This document shows, piece after piece, positions 1 to 7,456 of a stretch of 11,260 nt of DNA (within the stretch, counting starts at the first letter, position 1; the number at the start of each line of letters is the position of its first letter). The notes beneath the pieces are model-generated. The model did not search any database. It had not been told where the DNA came from and saw nothing but the letters and a program-made list of their open reading frames with translations. The DNA lies in NCBI GenBank assembly GCA_043736395.1, contig JAYTCQ010000263.1, forward strand, positions 1-11,260. Direction: 5' to 3'. The position numbers and the translations under genes are program-made. The stretch is from JAFDVL01 sp043736395. GTDB taxonomy: Bacteria; Acidobacteriota; Blastocatellia; RBC074.

Positions 1-365
1 GTGGAAGGAAGCGACGCAGAAAGTTGTGACAAGCGCGCCTGCACCATCTGCAACGTCTGCAAAATGTCAGTGCGCCAATCAAAGAATAAGCTGATTTCAA
101 CGGCCCCTCGTTGTGTCTTGGAGCGAATCCGAACAATGCCTGGAATGCCATTCATCGCCTCTTCAATCGGCTTGGTGACGGAGACTAACATTTGCGGCGC
201 AGGGACGACGCCGTCGTCGACGATAATGACAATGCGGGGAAAATTAGTGTTCGGAAAAAGTGCGCTCGGCAATTGAAAAGCGGCGAATAAACCTGCGGCG
301 CAGAGCAAACCAACCAACACGAGAATGGCGAGAGATTGACGCGAAACAAAGCTTGCAAGGTTCAA
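1..365 (-). CDS. RND efflux pump, inner-membrane permease (N-terminal part, cut by window edge)
   Basis: This is the first 121 codons of an AcrB/MexB-like (HAE family) proton-driven efflux pump, which normally has about 1,000-1,050 residues. The visible part contains the first transmembrane helix (about residues 9-31, with the stretch SLAILVLVGLLCAAG) and the start of the periplasmic porter domain. Family phrases are RIVIIVDDG, VTKPIEEAMNGIPGI and EISLFFDW. The proposed start is TTG at 365, giving LNLASFVSRQ (read as Met). A good ribosome site, AGGAG, lies 7 bases upstream. The TTG overlaps the TGA stop of the membrane-fusion gene as TTGA, so translation is probably coupled. It is the last visible gene of the efflux operon, and the catalytic transmembrane acidic residues lie outside the window. 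The family is clear; the substrate (drug, solvent, metal) cannot be told. Confidence 0.9.
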   Translation of the reverse strand, partial: MNLASFVSRQSLAILVLVGLLCAAGLFAAFQLPSALFPNTNFPRIVIIVDDGVVPAPQMLVSVTKPIEEAMNGIPGIVRIRSKTQRGAVEISLFFDWRTDILQTLQMVQARLSQLSASLPS

Positions 366-1693
366 GACTTTTCTCCTTCTTTTTCGTCTTTTTTCTCACC
401 TTTTCCGTCCTCTTCTTTTTCTTCGCTGATTTGCACTTTCGTCTTGTCCGGCAACGCGTAGCCGCCCTCCGTCACCACCGTTTCATCACCGCTTAGCCCA
501 TCTGTAATTTGAATCAATTCTCCGGTACGAATGCCGACCGTCACTTTAGTTTCGTGAGCGATGGATTCTTTATCAACGACCATCACTGTGCCTTTGTCGG
601 CATTGCTTGCGTCAAGTGTGACAGCGGCGACAGGAATGACGACAGCATCTTTAATTCGTTTCGTAGCGAATGTAACTTCCGCCGAACCGCCAGAGCGCAA
701 TCGCCCACCGGGATTTTTCAAATTTACCCAGACTTCTACTGTGCGATTGGCTGGATCGCTGGAGCGGCTAATCAGGGACACACGCCCTGTTAATTCTTGA
801 TCGGGAGCGTCAGCAGGTTTGACGATGGCAGCTTCGCCAATTTTGATTTGCGCAGCGACGGTGTCGGCGAACGGAGCTTTGACAATAATTTCGCTCAGGT
901 CGGAAATTGTGATGAGTTTGGCTCCGGCGGCGGCGTACTCGCCCTTGAATTGAAATTGTTCAGTAATGATTCCGCTCACGGGGGCGCGCACTACGGCGTA
1001 ATTTAATTGCGTATCCAGCGACGCGATGCGTTGCTCGGCTTCTTTAATTTTAATTTCTGCGATTGCAGCGTCGTTAGGATTAATCGCCGAAGTCCGCAAC
1101 GCTAAAGTGCGTTGGACCAATGCGAGTTGGCCTTCCGCAGTGGTCAGTGCGAGCTTCGCAGCTTCTAAATCTCTAGCGGAAATGCCGTCCTGTTTGAACA
1201 GCGCAGCGCGGCGTTCATAAGTGGCGCGAGCATTTTCAACATTTGCTTTCGCTTCGCGCAGGTCTTTTTCCGTTTGTGCAGAAGCTTGCGGAATCGTCCC
1301 TGTTTTTAATCCGCGAGCACTCAGTTTTACTTCATCCAATAAGCCCTGAGCTTCTTTTTTTTGCGCTTGCAAATCGCGCGATTCGAGAATGGCAATTACT
1401 TCTCCGGCGCGAACAATTTTATTTTTCAGGATCGCCATTTGCAGGATGGGTGCGGAAATTTTAGAGCTGACCGTGGCTTGCTGAATTGGATTGATTGAGC
1501 CAAGTGCAGAAACCTGTGCGGCAATATTTTGGCGTTCAGCCTGCGCGACGCGCACACTGACGACGACGCTGAGCGGAGTTTCAGTAGCAGGTTCTTTCGG
1601 CTTACAACTTGAAAAAAATGCAATGCCGAAAATCAGCGCCAAAAATGCGAGAGTATTTTTTTTACGCCACCAATATTTTTGTTGCTTGATCAT
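362..1693 (-). CDS. RND efflux periplasmic membrane-fusion (adaptor) lipoprotein
   Basis: This 443-residue HlyD/AcrA-like adaptor joins the inner-membrane pump to the outer-membrane channel. It has a lipoprotein signal: a basic start, a hydrophobic stretch at 14-27 and FSSC with Cys30. Cys30 would be the lipidated residue, although the -3 position (Phe) is not ideal. The order is the usual nested one. A lipoyl half-motif at about 75-106 (SAPILQ...VRAGEVIAIL) comes first, then a long helical hairpin at about 107-225. The second lipoyl half follows at about 231-262 (VVRAPVSGIIT...GEYAAAGAKLITI). A beta-barrel lies at about 263-345 and a membrane-proximal domain at about 346-420 (KDAVVIPVAAV, GDETVVTEGGYALPD). 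The last 21 residues (423-443) are almost all Lys, Glu, Asp and Gly, an unusual charged tail. The start ATG overlaps the stop of the upstream channel gene as ATGA, and the gene's own stop overlaps the pump start. Confidence 0.95.
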   Translation of the reverse strand: MIKQQKYWWRKKNTLAFLALIFGIAFFSSCKPKEPATETPLSVVVSVRVAQAERQNIAAQVSALGSINPIQQATVSSKISAPILQMAILKNKIVRAGEVIAILESRDLQAQKKEAQGLLDEVKLSARGLKTGTIPQASAQTEKDLREAKANVENARATYERRAALFKQDGISARDLEAAKLALTTAEGQLALVQRTLALRTSAINPNDAAIAEIKIKEAEQRIASLDTQLNYAVVRAPVSGIITEQFQFKGEYAAAGAKLITISDLSEIIVKAPFADTVAAQIKIGEAAIVKPADAPDQELTGRVSLISRSSDPANRTVEVWVNLKNPGGRLRSGGSAEVTFATKRIKDAVVIPVAAVTLDASNADKGTVMVVDKESIAHETKVTVGIRTGELIQITDGLSGDETVVTEGGYALPDKTKVQISEEKEEDGKGEKKDEKEGEKS

Positions 1694-3054
1694 TTTCCGG
1701 TTGCTTGTCTGAGGCGAGCGAGCGCCACTTGATAATCATAAATAGCCTGCGCTAACGCGATGCGTTGTGCCGCTAAGGTATTTTGTGCATCGGTAACTTC
1801 GACAATTTGCGCTTCGCCGGCCTTGTAACGAGCGATGGAAACTTCGACGTTATGCTGCGCGTCAGTTAATGAATTCCCTGCCAGACGAATCCGCGCAGAA
1901 GCTGAAATCGCCTGCACACGCGCCGTCGAAAATTGTTGTGCGTATCCGCGCAACGCTACGGTTCGCGTTGATTCCAGGGCTTGTGAACGCAGTTGCGCCT
2001 GCAATTCGCGACTGCGGCTGGCTCCCCAATCAAAAATCGGAATCGTCAAACTAAACGTTGCCAGCACGCCTGAATGTTGTTTGAGCGAAGTCCAGCGCAA
2101 CGCGTCACTGGCAAAGCCTCCACTCAATGAATAAGAAAATTGCGGACGACGTTCAGACCGTGCCAGACCCACATCTGCTATCGCCGCTCGCCGCAAGGCA
2201 TCAAATTGCAAAAACTCGGGACGTTTTGTGATGGAAGAGTTGATCGCTTCGGCAGAAATAATCGGCGCAAAATTTTGAAGTTCCGTCGCATCAGGCAAAG
2301 CCGTTAGCAAATCTATCGTCGTAATGGAAGCATTAATTTCAGAGCCGATCAGCACGCGCAGAGCGTCTGCCGCTACTGCTTCATTGGCAGCTGTCTGTTC
2401 CAATTCATCACGCCGCGCAGCCGTTTGCAGACGTGCGCGAACGGCGTCCACCGGCGCGACTTCGCCGCCTGTGACGAGTAATCCGGTGATGCGTTCAAAT
2501 TCCAGCGCAGCCTCAAGAGTTTGTTCGGATAATCGTTTGCGAGCGTTCGCCAAAGCCAGCGCGTAATAACTTTCTTCGGTTCCCTGAATCAAAGCGCGGC
2601 GGGCAATTTCGGTTCCCGCATGCGCAGCTTCGAGCAACGCGCGATTACGATTGAGCGTCGCGCGTAGTCGCTTCGCCACATCAATCTCGCCGGTCACACC
2701 GACTAAACCTTGAAATTCAGAAATGGCATTGGAGCCAATAAAACTGGGTGTGTGCGCGATGTCTGCGCCAATCGAAGGCGTGTTATAAATCAACGAAGGA
2801 GAAGCAATCACCTTTGGCAAAAATGCAGTTTGCGCTTGTCTGACATCCTCTGCCACGCTCTTTTCATTCAGTTGCAATTGTTCATAATTCGACGCTTGTG
2901 TGAGCGCCAGACGCACGGCTTCTTCGCGGCTCAGCAGTGGTTGGCACAATGCAAAACTCGGCGCGAGCATCAGAAAGACAAAAGCAAATCTTATCCACAA
3001 CCAACGAGGCGGTAAGCGGGGGAAAATTTTGAGAGGCGTCAACACTACATTCAT
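1690..3054 (-). CDS. TolC-family outer-membrane efflux channel
   Basis: This 454-residue outer-membrane factor is the exit duct of the tripartite pump. It has an N-terminal export signal with a long basic n-region and a hydrophobic core at about 21-36 ending near SFALCQ. The mature part has the two tandem OEP repeats expected of the family. The first starts around 42 with LSREEAVRLALTQA and LQLNEKSVAEDVRQAQ. The second starts around 275, with IPIFDWGASRSREL (338-351) and the closing helix containing GEAQIVEVTDAQNTL (413-427). Length matches the family. The gene precedes the adaptor and pump (order channel, adaptor, pump) and overlaps the adaptor by 4 bases. No strong ribosome site precedes ATG 3054; the 52-base gap to the upstream PepSY-like gene contains a hairpin. 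It probably shares a transcript with that gene. Confidence 0.93.
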   Translation of the reverse strand: MNVVLTPLKIFPRLPPRWLWIRFAFVFLMLAPSFALCQPLLSREEAVRLALTQASNYEQLQLNEKSVAEDVRQAQTAFLPKVIASPSLIYNTPSIGADIAHTPSFIGSNAISEFQGLVGVTGEIDVAKRLRATLNRNRALLEAAHAGTEIARRALIQGTEESYYALALANARKRLSEQTLEAALEFERITGLLVTGGEVAPVDAVRARLQTAARRDELEQTAANEAVAADALRVLIGSEINASITTIDLLTALPDATELQNFAPIISAEAINSSITKRPEFLQFDALRRAAIADVGLARSERRPQFSYSLSGGFASDALRWTSLKQHSGVLATFSLTIPIFDWGASRSRELQAQLRSQALESTRTVALRGYAQQFSTARVQAISASARIRLAGNSLTDAQHNVEVSIARYKAGEAQIVEVTDAQNTLAAQRIALAQAIYDYQVALARLRQATGK

Positions 3055-3072
3055 TCTGGGTTAATCTGAGCG

Positions 3073-3093
3073 GAGCACACAGCCCGTGCGCTC
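3073..3093 (-). other. Hairpin between PepSY-like gene and efflux channel gene
   Basis: On the minus strand, GAGCGCAC and GTGTGCTC pair over a 5-base loop: 8 bp with one G-U. A longer alternative uses CTGAGCG and CGCTCAG just outside. No run of T's follows on the minus strand, so it is not a classical terminator. It could trim, stabilise or attenuate the transcript between the first gene and the three efflux genes. Confidence 0.45.
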
Positions 3094-3106
3094 AGGCTAA
3101 AATTCA

Positions 3107-3568
3107 TTACTTTATTAATTTTCCATCAGGGCTGATTTTAATTTCTCTGGATTTGACGCCGATTTTGATCGCAGCTTCATAACCAATCAAAGTTCCGCCT
3201 TCTGTAAGCGATTCGATAATGAGAATTTTCCCTTTACCAGTTTGTATGATAATTGCGGACTGGACTAATGCCGGTAAATCTTTGAGTTCGACTTGCTCTT
3301 CAATCGAAACAATTTTGCCGGAGGCATCAATCATTAGATCTTTGGTATGTCCGTCAACTCTTAATTCGAGTTCATAAAGAGTTTTCCCTTTTTCAGTTTC
3401 TTTCGCCAGGCCACGAATCGCGGCTCCTTTGCTTTGTTCCTTCACTGTAGCCTGTACGGCAGGCGGCAAATTTTTCATCTGCACTTTTTTCTCACCGTCA
3501 GCCAGTACCGCAATAGGAAGCAATAAAGACAAGGCAGTGAGCACAATTAACACAATATTATCTTTCAT
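3107..3568 (-). CDS. Small exported protein with two PepSY-like repeats
   Basis: This is a periplasmic protein of about 153 residues. The signal peptide covers the first 23-24 residues and ends in AVLA before DGEKK. The rest is an internal duplication. About residues 30-93 (VQMKNLPPAVQATVKEQ ... DLMIDASGKIVSIEEQ) match 94-154 (VELKDLPALVQSAIIIQ ... EIKISPDGKLIK). Each unit has the LPxxVQ start, a YE-type strand and the final ID/ISPDGKI strand of the PepSY-like (beta-lactamase-inhibitor-like) fold. No catalytic residues are known for this fold; a binding or inhibitory role is inferred from the family. Two ATGs are adjacent. GGAG stands 6 bases before the second (3568) and only 3 before the first (3571), so 3568 is preferred. 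It is the first gene of the leftward set, upstream of the efflux operon, and shares its gap with a divergent gene. Confidence 0.82.
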   Translation of the reverse strand: MKDNIVLIVLTALSLLLPIAVLADGEKKVQMKNLPPAVQATVKEQSKGAAIRGLAKETEKGKTLYELELRVDGHTKDLMIDASGKIVSIEEQVELKDLPALVQSAIIIQTGKGKILIIESLTEGGTLIGYEAAIKIGVKSREIKISPDGKLIK

Positions 3569-3620
3569 CATGTACTCCGATAATGCATCTTTTGAATGGG
3601 CAATAAAGATTGCTTGAATT

Positions 3621-3660
3621 TGTTATTTGAGAGAATACTCCGCAAAAAATATAAATAACA
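3621..3660 (+). promoter_or_regulatory. Sigma70-type promoter with a surrounding 8-bp dyad
   Basis: TTGAGA (3627-3632) and TATAAA (3650-3655) are separated by exactly 17 bases, reading toward the Gfo/Idh gene at 3787. Transcription would begin near 3662, giving a leader of about 125 bases. The same stretch is framed by a perfect inverted repeat, TGTTATTT (3621-3628) and AAATAACA (3653-3660). Its arms overlap the -35 and -10 boxes and their centres are 32 bp apart, about three helical turns. That is a plausible repressor site, although both arms are AT-rich and chance is possible. Confidence 0.6.
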
Positions 3661-3695
3661 GTGTAACGCGTTCTGTGGAGTCCAAGGGATTATAG

Positions 3696-3720
3696 ATCAG
3701 AGAATTTGCGCTCTGATTTT
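3696..3720 (+). terminator. Leader hairpin followed by T's (possible attenuator)
   Basis: ATCAGAG (3696-3702) and CTCTGAT (3711-3717) form a perfect 7-bp stem over an 8-base loop, and the T tract runs 3717-3720. It lies between the proposed promoter and the ribosome site of the Gfo/Idh gene, so it would act inside that gene's own leader. The stem is AT-rich and the T run is short, so it is a weak terminator at best. No riboswitch family is recognised in the leader. Confidence 0.35.
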
Positions 3721-3786
3721 CATCGGAGTAATATTTCCTTTCGTCCCTTCAAATACAACACTATCACCCCTCGGAGGTCACAGCTT

Positions 3787-5001
3787 ATGTCAGAACAAAA
3801 TTCTCGTCGTAGCTTCATCAAAACTGCCAGCGTAGCCAGCGCCATCACAGCTGCATCCTACACCCGCGTACTCGGTGCGAATGATCGCATTCAAATGGGC
3901 ATCATCGGCGCAGGCGGACGTGGACGCGGCGTCATGGGCAACTTCAATAAAATCGGCGCGGGCAGCGTAGAATACATTGCCATCGCTGATGTTTATGAAC
4001 CTTGTCAGGAAAAGGCGGCAGCCATTGCGCGTCCCGGCGCTAAAGTCACCGTTGATTATCGTGAATTGCTGAATAACAAAGACATCACCGCGATTCATAA
4101 CGCTACGCCTGACCATTGGCACATGCAGGTCATCCTCGATTCGGTCGCGGCGGGCAAAGATGTATACACCGAAAAACCTTTTGCGCTGACGATTGAACAG
4201 GGCGCGAGAATCGTGAAATCCGTCCGCGCTACGAAACAAATTGTGCAAGTCGGAATGCAACGTCGCAGTTCTGAAATGGTGCAAGCCGCGAAGAAATTAG
4301 TAGACGATGGCGTCCTCGGAGAAATCGCAATCGCGCGTGCGCAGTGGTATTGGAACAAGCCTGTAGACGTTTCCAAAATGTCGTTCAAAGGCAAATTAGA
4401 CTGGGAACGTTTTCAAGGCCCGGCGAAAAAACGGTACGCGCAGGAACCCGCAAGATATTTTGCGTGGCGCAGTTTCTTTGATTACAACGGCGGACATCTG
4501 ACCGATCAGGGTACGCATTTGATGGACGTGATTCAGTGGCTCGGCAATGATGGTAAGCCGCCGAAATCTGCTGTCTGTCAGGGAATGAATACAGTTCATA
4601 CACACGGCGACGTGCCGGATACTTTTTCAGCGGTCTTTGAATATCCGAAATTTTTAGCGACGTGGACGCTGTGTTATGCCAACTCGTATGAAGACAGTTG
4701 GAAGATTACGATTCAGGGCAAGAAGGCTACGATGGTGTTGGATGATGACGGCTTCCGCGTGTTTCCTGAAGAATGGAAACGTCCGAATATTCCTCCAGCA
4801 ATGATGCATGAATTCAAAGGCGGCATCCCGACCGAACCGCACGTCGCGAATTTCCTCGACTGCATTCGTTCTCGTAAAGAACCCAATGCTCCGGTCGAAG
4901 TCGGACACAACGCCGTCACTGGTCCGCACATGGCAAATCTTGCGTTCAAGAGCAAGACACGTGTGACGCTGAGTGAAGATGGCATGAGCGCGAAAGCGTA
5001 A
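3787..5001 (+). CDS. Gfo/Idh/MocA-family oxidoreductase, Tat-exported
   Basis: This 404-residue NAD(P)-dependent sugar or cyclitol oxidoreductase is of the kind exported already folded. It begins with a twin-arginine signal, SRRSFIK (residues 6-12), followed by a weakly hydrophobic stretch. The Rossmann fold starts with IQMGIIGAGGRGRG (glycine motif at 41-46) and contains NATPDHWH (105-112). The EKP motif (129-131) gives the conserved Lys130. The second domain has GGHLTDQGTHLMD (235-247), the Asp and His positions seen in active members. The start is ATG 3787 because GGAGG lies at 3773-3777, 9 bases upstream. An in-frame TTG at 3706 sits in the leader hairpin and has no ribosome site. The gene stands alone, with its own promoter and a repeat element after it. 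The substrate is unknown. Confidence 0.93.
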   Translation: MSEQNSRRSFIKTASVASAITAASYTRVLGANDRIQMGIIGAGGRGRGVMGNFNKIGAGSVEYIAIADVYEPCQEKAAAIARPGAKVTVDYRELLNNKDITAIHNATPDHWHMQVILDSVAAGKDVYTEKPFALTIEQGARIVKSVRATKQIVQVGMQRRSSEMVQAAKKLVDDGVLGEIAIARAQWYWNKPVDVSKMSFKGKLDWERFQGPAKKRYAQEPARYFAWRSFFDYNGGHLTDQGTHLMDVIQWLGNDGKPPKSAVCQGMNTVHTHGDVPDTFSAVFEYPKFLATWTLCYANSYEDSWKITIQGKKATMVLDDDGFRVFPEEWKRPNIPPAMMHEFKGGIPTEPHVANFLDCIRSRKEPNAPVEVGHNAVTGPHMANLAFKSKTRVTLSEDGMSAKA

Positions 5002-5015
5002 TCACCGGAAATAAT

Positions 5016-5125
5016 TACCGGGAACGCCCGCATCCTGCGGGCGAAGCCTTACTCAGGTTACGCTTTTCATCGCAGGAAATTGCTCGTCAAGGTTTCGCCC
5101 GCAAGATGCGGGCGTTCCCAGTACC
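5016..5125. repeat. MITE-like element with about 31-bp inverted arms
   Basis: The left arm (5020-5050) and the right arm (5089-5119) are reverse complements at 29 of 31 positions, around a 38-base centre. Each arm is itself a hairpin (CGCCCGCA, 3-base loop, TGCGGGCG). The match extends a few bases outward with one more mismatch, to TAC on each side; a short TACC is present on both flanks (5016-5019, 5122-5125). It encodes no protein. It fills most of the gap between the Gfo/Idh gene and the peptidase gene. In RNA it would fold very strongly, so it may end the first transcript. Confidence 0.8.
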
Positions 5126-5164
5126 AACCTCACAAAATAATTTTTCTCCGAAAGGCACCACCAC

Positions 5165-6979
5165 ATGAAACTACGATTAATCCCGTCATTCCTGTTCATC
5201 ATTTTACTTTCATCCTGGGCTTGCAATACCAACAATACAACTTCTTCAAATTCAATTTCCACCGCTTCCACACCTGAACAATTCATCAACGAAGCCGAAA
5301 AGAAACTTGAACAATTAAATTTGAAAGCCAGCCGCGCTTCGTGGGTGCAGGAAAATTTCATCACGCAGGATACCGAAGCGTTGTCAGCCGATGCGAACAA
5401 AGATGTCATTGCGGCTACCACTGAATTAGCAACGGCGGCGCGAAAATTCGATGGACAAAAAATGTCCGAAGATACGGCGCGAAAATTCAAATTACTCAAG
5501 CTTTCATTGGTTGCGCCTGCTCCGTCAAATCCAGAAGATCGTGACAAATTAACGAAGATTGCCGCCGCGATGAGCAGTGCTTATGGATCAGGAAAATATT
5601 GTCCTGACGGCGAAAAAGGTAAGTGTCAAAATCTTGATGAACTCTCGGCTACTCTCGTCAAAAGCCGCAATCCTGAAGAACTGAAAAAAGCGTGGATGGG
5701 CTGGCATTCCGTCGCAGGTTCGCACAAAGATGATTACGCGAAATTCGTTGAGCTTTCGAACAAAGGCGCAGTCGAGATGGGATTCAAAGACTCGGGTTCA
5801 ATGTGGCGATCAAATTACGACATGGAACCGGAAGCCTTCGCCGCAGAAATGGAACGCCTCTGGTTACAGGTCAAACCGCTTTACGATTCGCTGCACACGT
5901 ACACGCGCAAGCAACTTCTGAAAAAATACGGCAATCAAATTGTTCCTGAAACCGGGCCGATTCCGGCGCATTTGTTTGGCAATATGTGGTCGCAGCAATG
6001 GAATAATATTTACGATATTTTGAAGCCACAGGTCGGCGGCGGACGCGGCTACGATTTGACGAAAACGTTAGTTGCACGCAAGACCGATGCGAAGGGCATG
6101 GTGAAATATGGCGAAGGATTTTTCACGTCGTTGGGCTTACAAACTTTGCCAGAAACATTTTGGAAACGTTCACTGTTCACACGTCCGCAAGACCGCGATG
6201 TAGTCTGTCACGCCAGCGCGTGGGATGTGGATTTCAAAGACGATGTCCGCATCAAAATGTGCATCAACATTACTGAAGAAGATTTCTCCGTCATCCATCA
6301 CGAACTCGGTCACAACTACTATCAACTGGCGTACAACACGTTGCCACCCTTGTTTCAAGACAGCGCGAATGATGGATTCCACGAAGCGATTGGCGATACG
6401 ATTGCTTTGTCAGTGACACCGCCCTATCTCAAACAACTTGGATTAATTTCCACGGTTCCTGATGAAAAAGCGGATGTAGATATTTTGCTGCAACGCGCGC
6501 TCGAAAAAGTTGCCTTCCTGCCCTTCGGCTACCTCGTAGATCAATGGCGCTGGAAGGTTTTTTCGGGTGAAGTGAACCCCGATGGATACAACAAAGCGTG
6601 GTGGGATTTGCGCGAAAAATATCAGGGTATCAAAGCTCCTGAAGCGCGCACCGAAAAAGATTTTGACGCTTGGGCAAAATATCACGTCGCGGCAAATGTG
6701 CCGTATTCGCGGTACTTCCTCGCCGCAATTTTGCAATTCCAATTTCATCGTGCCTTAGCCCGCGAAGCCGGATGCAAAGACCCGTTGCATCGCTGTTCGA
6801 TTTACAACAACAAAGCCGTTGGTGAAAAACTGAAGAAAATGTTGGCAATGGGAAAAAGCAAACCGTGGCCGGAAGCTCTGAAGGCATTAACTGGCGAAGA
6901 GAAGATGGATGCGACTGCGATTCTGGATTATTTCGCGCCGCTGAAGAAGTGGCTGGATGAGGAAAATGCGAAAAAGTGA
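5165..6979 (+). CDS. M2-family zinc peptidyl-dipeptidase (ACE homologue), lipoprotein
   Basis: This 604-residue enzyme should release dipeptides from peptide C-termini outside the cytoplasm. The signal ends SSWAC, with Cys20 as the likely lipid anchor. The zinc site is HHELGH with His379, Glu380 and His383; the third ligand is Glu407 in HEAIGD. Other residues match human testis ACE at a constant offset: CHASAWD (His349), Lys505, His507, Tyr514 and Tyr517 for binding and transition-state support. Arg483 and Arg516 match chloride-site arginines. Cysteines 146/154, 348/366 and 537/544 resemble the three ACE disulfides. Length matches a single ACE domain, and the C-terminal part (PWPEALKALTG...) is intact. 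The ribosome site AAAGG lies 9 bases before ATG 5165. The last codon and TGA stop lie inside a copy of the heptamer-rich repeat that follows. The family is certain; the natural substrate is unknown. Confidence 0.96.
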   Translation: MKLRLIPSFLFIILLSSWACNTNNTTSSNSISTASTPEQFINEAEKKLEQLNLKASRASWVQENFITQDTEALSADANKDVIAATTELATAARKFDGQKMSEDTARKFKLLKLSLVAPAPSNPEDRDKLTKIAAAMSSAYGSGKYCPDGEKGKCQNLDELSATLVKSRNPEELKKAWMGWHSVAGSHKDDYAKFVELSNKGAVEMGFKDSGSMWRSNYDMEPEAFAAEMERLWLQVKPLYDSLHTYTRKQLLKKYGNQIVPETGPIPAHLFGNMWSQQWNNIYDILKPQVGGGRGYDLTKTLVARKTDAKGMVKYGEGFFTSLGLQTLPETFWKRSLFTRPQDRDVVCHASAWDVDFKDDVRIKMCINITEEDFSVIHHELGHNYYQLAYNTLPPLFQDSANDGFHEAIGDTIALSVTPPYLKQLGLISTVPDEKADVDILLQRALEKVAFLPFGYLVDQWRWKVFSGEVNPDGYNKAWWDLREKYQGIKAPEARTEKDFDAWAKYHVAANVPYSRYFLAAILQFQFHRALAREAGCKDPLHRCSIYNNKAVGEKLKKMLAMGKSKPWPEALKALTGEEKMDATAILDYFAPLKKWLDEENAKK

Positions 6980-7015
6980 TGAGGAACGAGTGATGAGTGA
7001 TGAGTAGAAAGTCAT
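6975..7015 (+). repeat. Heptamer-rich repeat, copy 1
   Basis: This 41-base unit is built around tandem GATGAGT heptamers and begins AGTGATGAGGAACGAG. It includes the last base of the peptidase Lys codon and its TGA stop. It matches the copy at 7452-7499 at 40 of 41 positions once one extra heptamer there is removed. Degenerate related words (CATGAG, CAATGAG) continue to about 7033. Confidence 0.85.
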
Positions 7016-7063
7016 GAGTTACGAGCAATGAGTGGGGGAGAAGAAAGGGTTGAGGTGATTTGA

Positions 7064-7456
7064 ATGAATGGTGAAAATAGAGTCCAGCGATTTGAGGATT
7101 TAATTGCTTGGCAGAAGGCAAGAACGTTTACGGCTAATATTTATCAACAAACAAGGAAGGGTAATTTTGCGAAAGATTTCGGGCTACGCGATCAGATTTG
7201 TCGAGCAGCGGTTTCGATTCTTTCGAATATTGCCGAAGGATTTGAGCGTGGCAGACCGAAAGAATTTTTTCATTTTCTCTCAATTGCCAAAGCCTCCTGC
7301 GCTGAAACTCGCGCTCAGCTTTACGTCGCTTTTGATGTTGGATATTTAGACGTTCACGCCTTTGATGATTTACTAAAACAAGCAGAAGAAGTCGGCAGAA
7401 TCATCGGCGGTCTTCGCGCCTCTGTCGAACGAAAAATAGAAGAAAGTAGGAAGTGA
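7064..7456 (+). CDS. Four-helix-bundle protein (S23 / 23S-IVS-encoded family)
   Basis: This 130-residue protein belongs to the four-helix-bundle family first met as an ORF inside 23S rRNA intervening sequences. Typical phrases are RFEDLIAWQKAR (9-20), FGLRDQICRAAVSILSNIAEGFERG (39-63), FFHFLSIAKASCAETRAQLYVA (68-89) and a last helix starting near DDLLKQAEEVGRIIGGL. It has no catalytic motif; relatives form pentamers and bind nucleic acid, and the cellular role is unsettled. GAGGTGA (7052-7058) stands 5 bases before ATG 7064. No rRNA surrounds it, so it is a free-standing member. It lies between two direct repeat copies whose starts are 477 bases apart, and its stop falls at the same place in its repeat copy as the peptidase stop does. 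That suggests gene and repeat arrived together. Confidence 0.9.
   Translation: MNGENRVQRFEDLIAWQKARTFTANIYQQTRKGNFAKDFGLRDQICRAAVSILSNIAEGFERGRPKEFFHFLSIAKASCAETRAQLYVAFDVGYLDVHAFDDLLKQAEEVGRIIGGLRASVERKIEESRK

Noticed and set aside
3706..3786. Longer N-terminus of the first Gfo/Idh gene from TTG 3706
   Set aside because: The TTG lies in a hairpin loop with no ribosome site, and the extension precedes a normal twin-arginine signal that should be near the start.
6630..7121. Leftward open frame across the end of the peptidase gene
   Set aside because: It is antisense to strongly conserved ACE sequence, and its N-terminal part is translated repeat.
7064..7456. Avd-like accessory protein of a diversity-generating retroelement
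   Set aside because: The fold family is shared, but no reverse transcriptase, template repeat or variable repeat is present in the window.
7064..7456. 23S rRNA intervening sequence
   Set aside because: Protein genes, not rRNA, lie on both sides.
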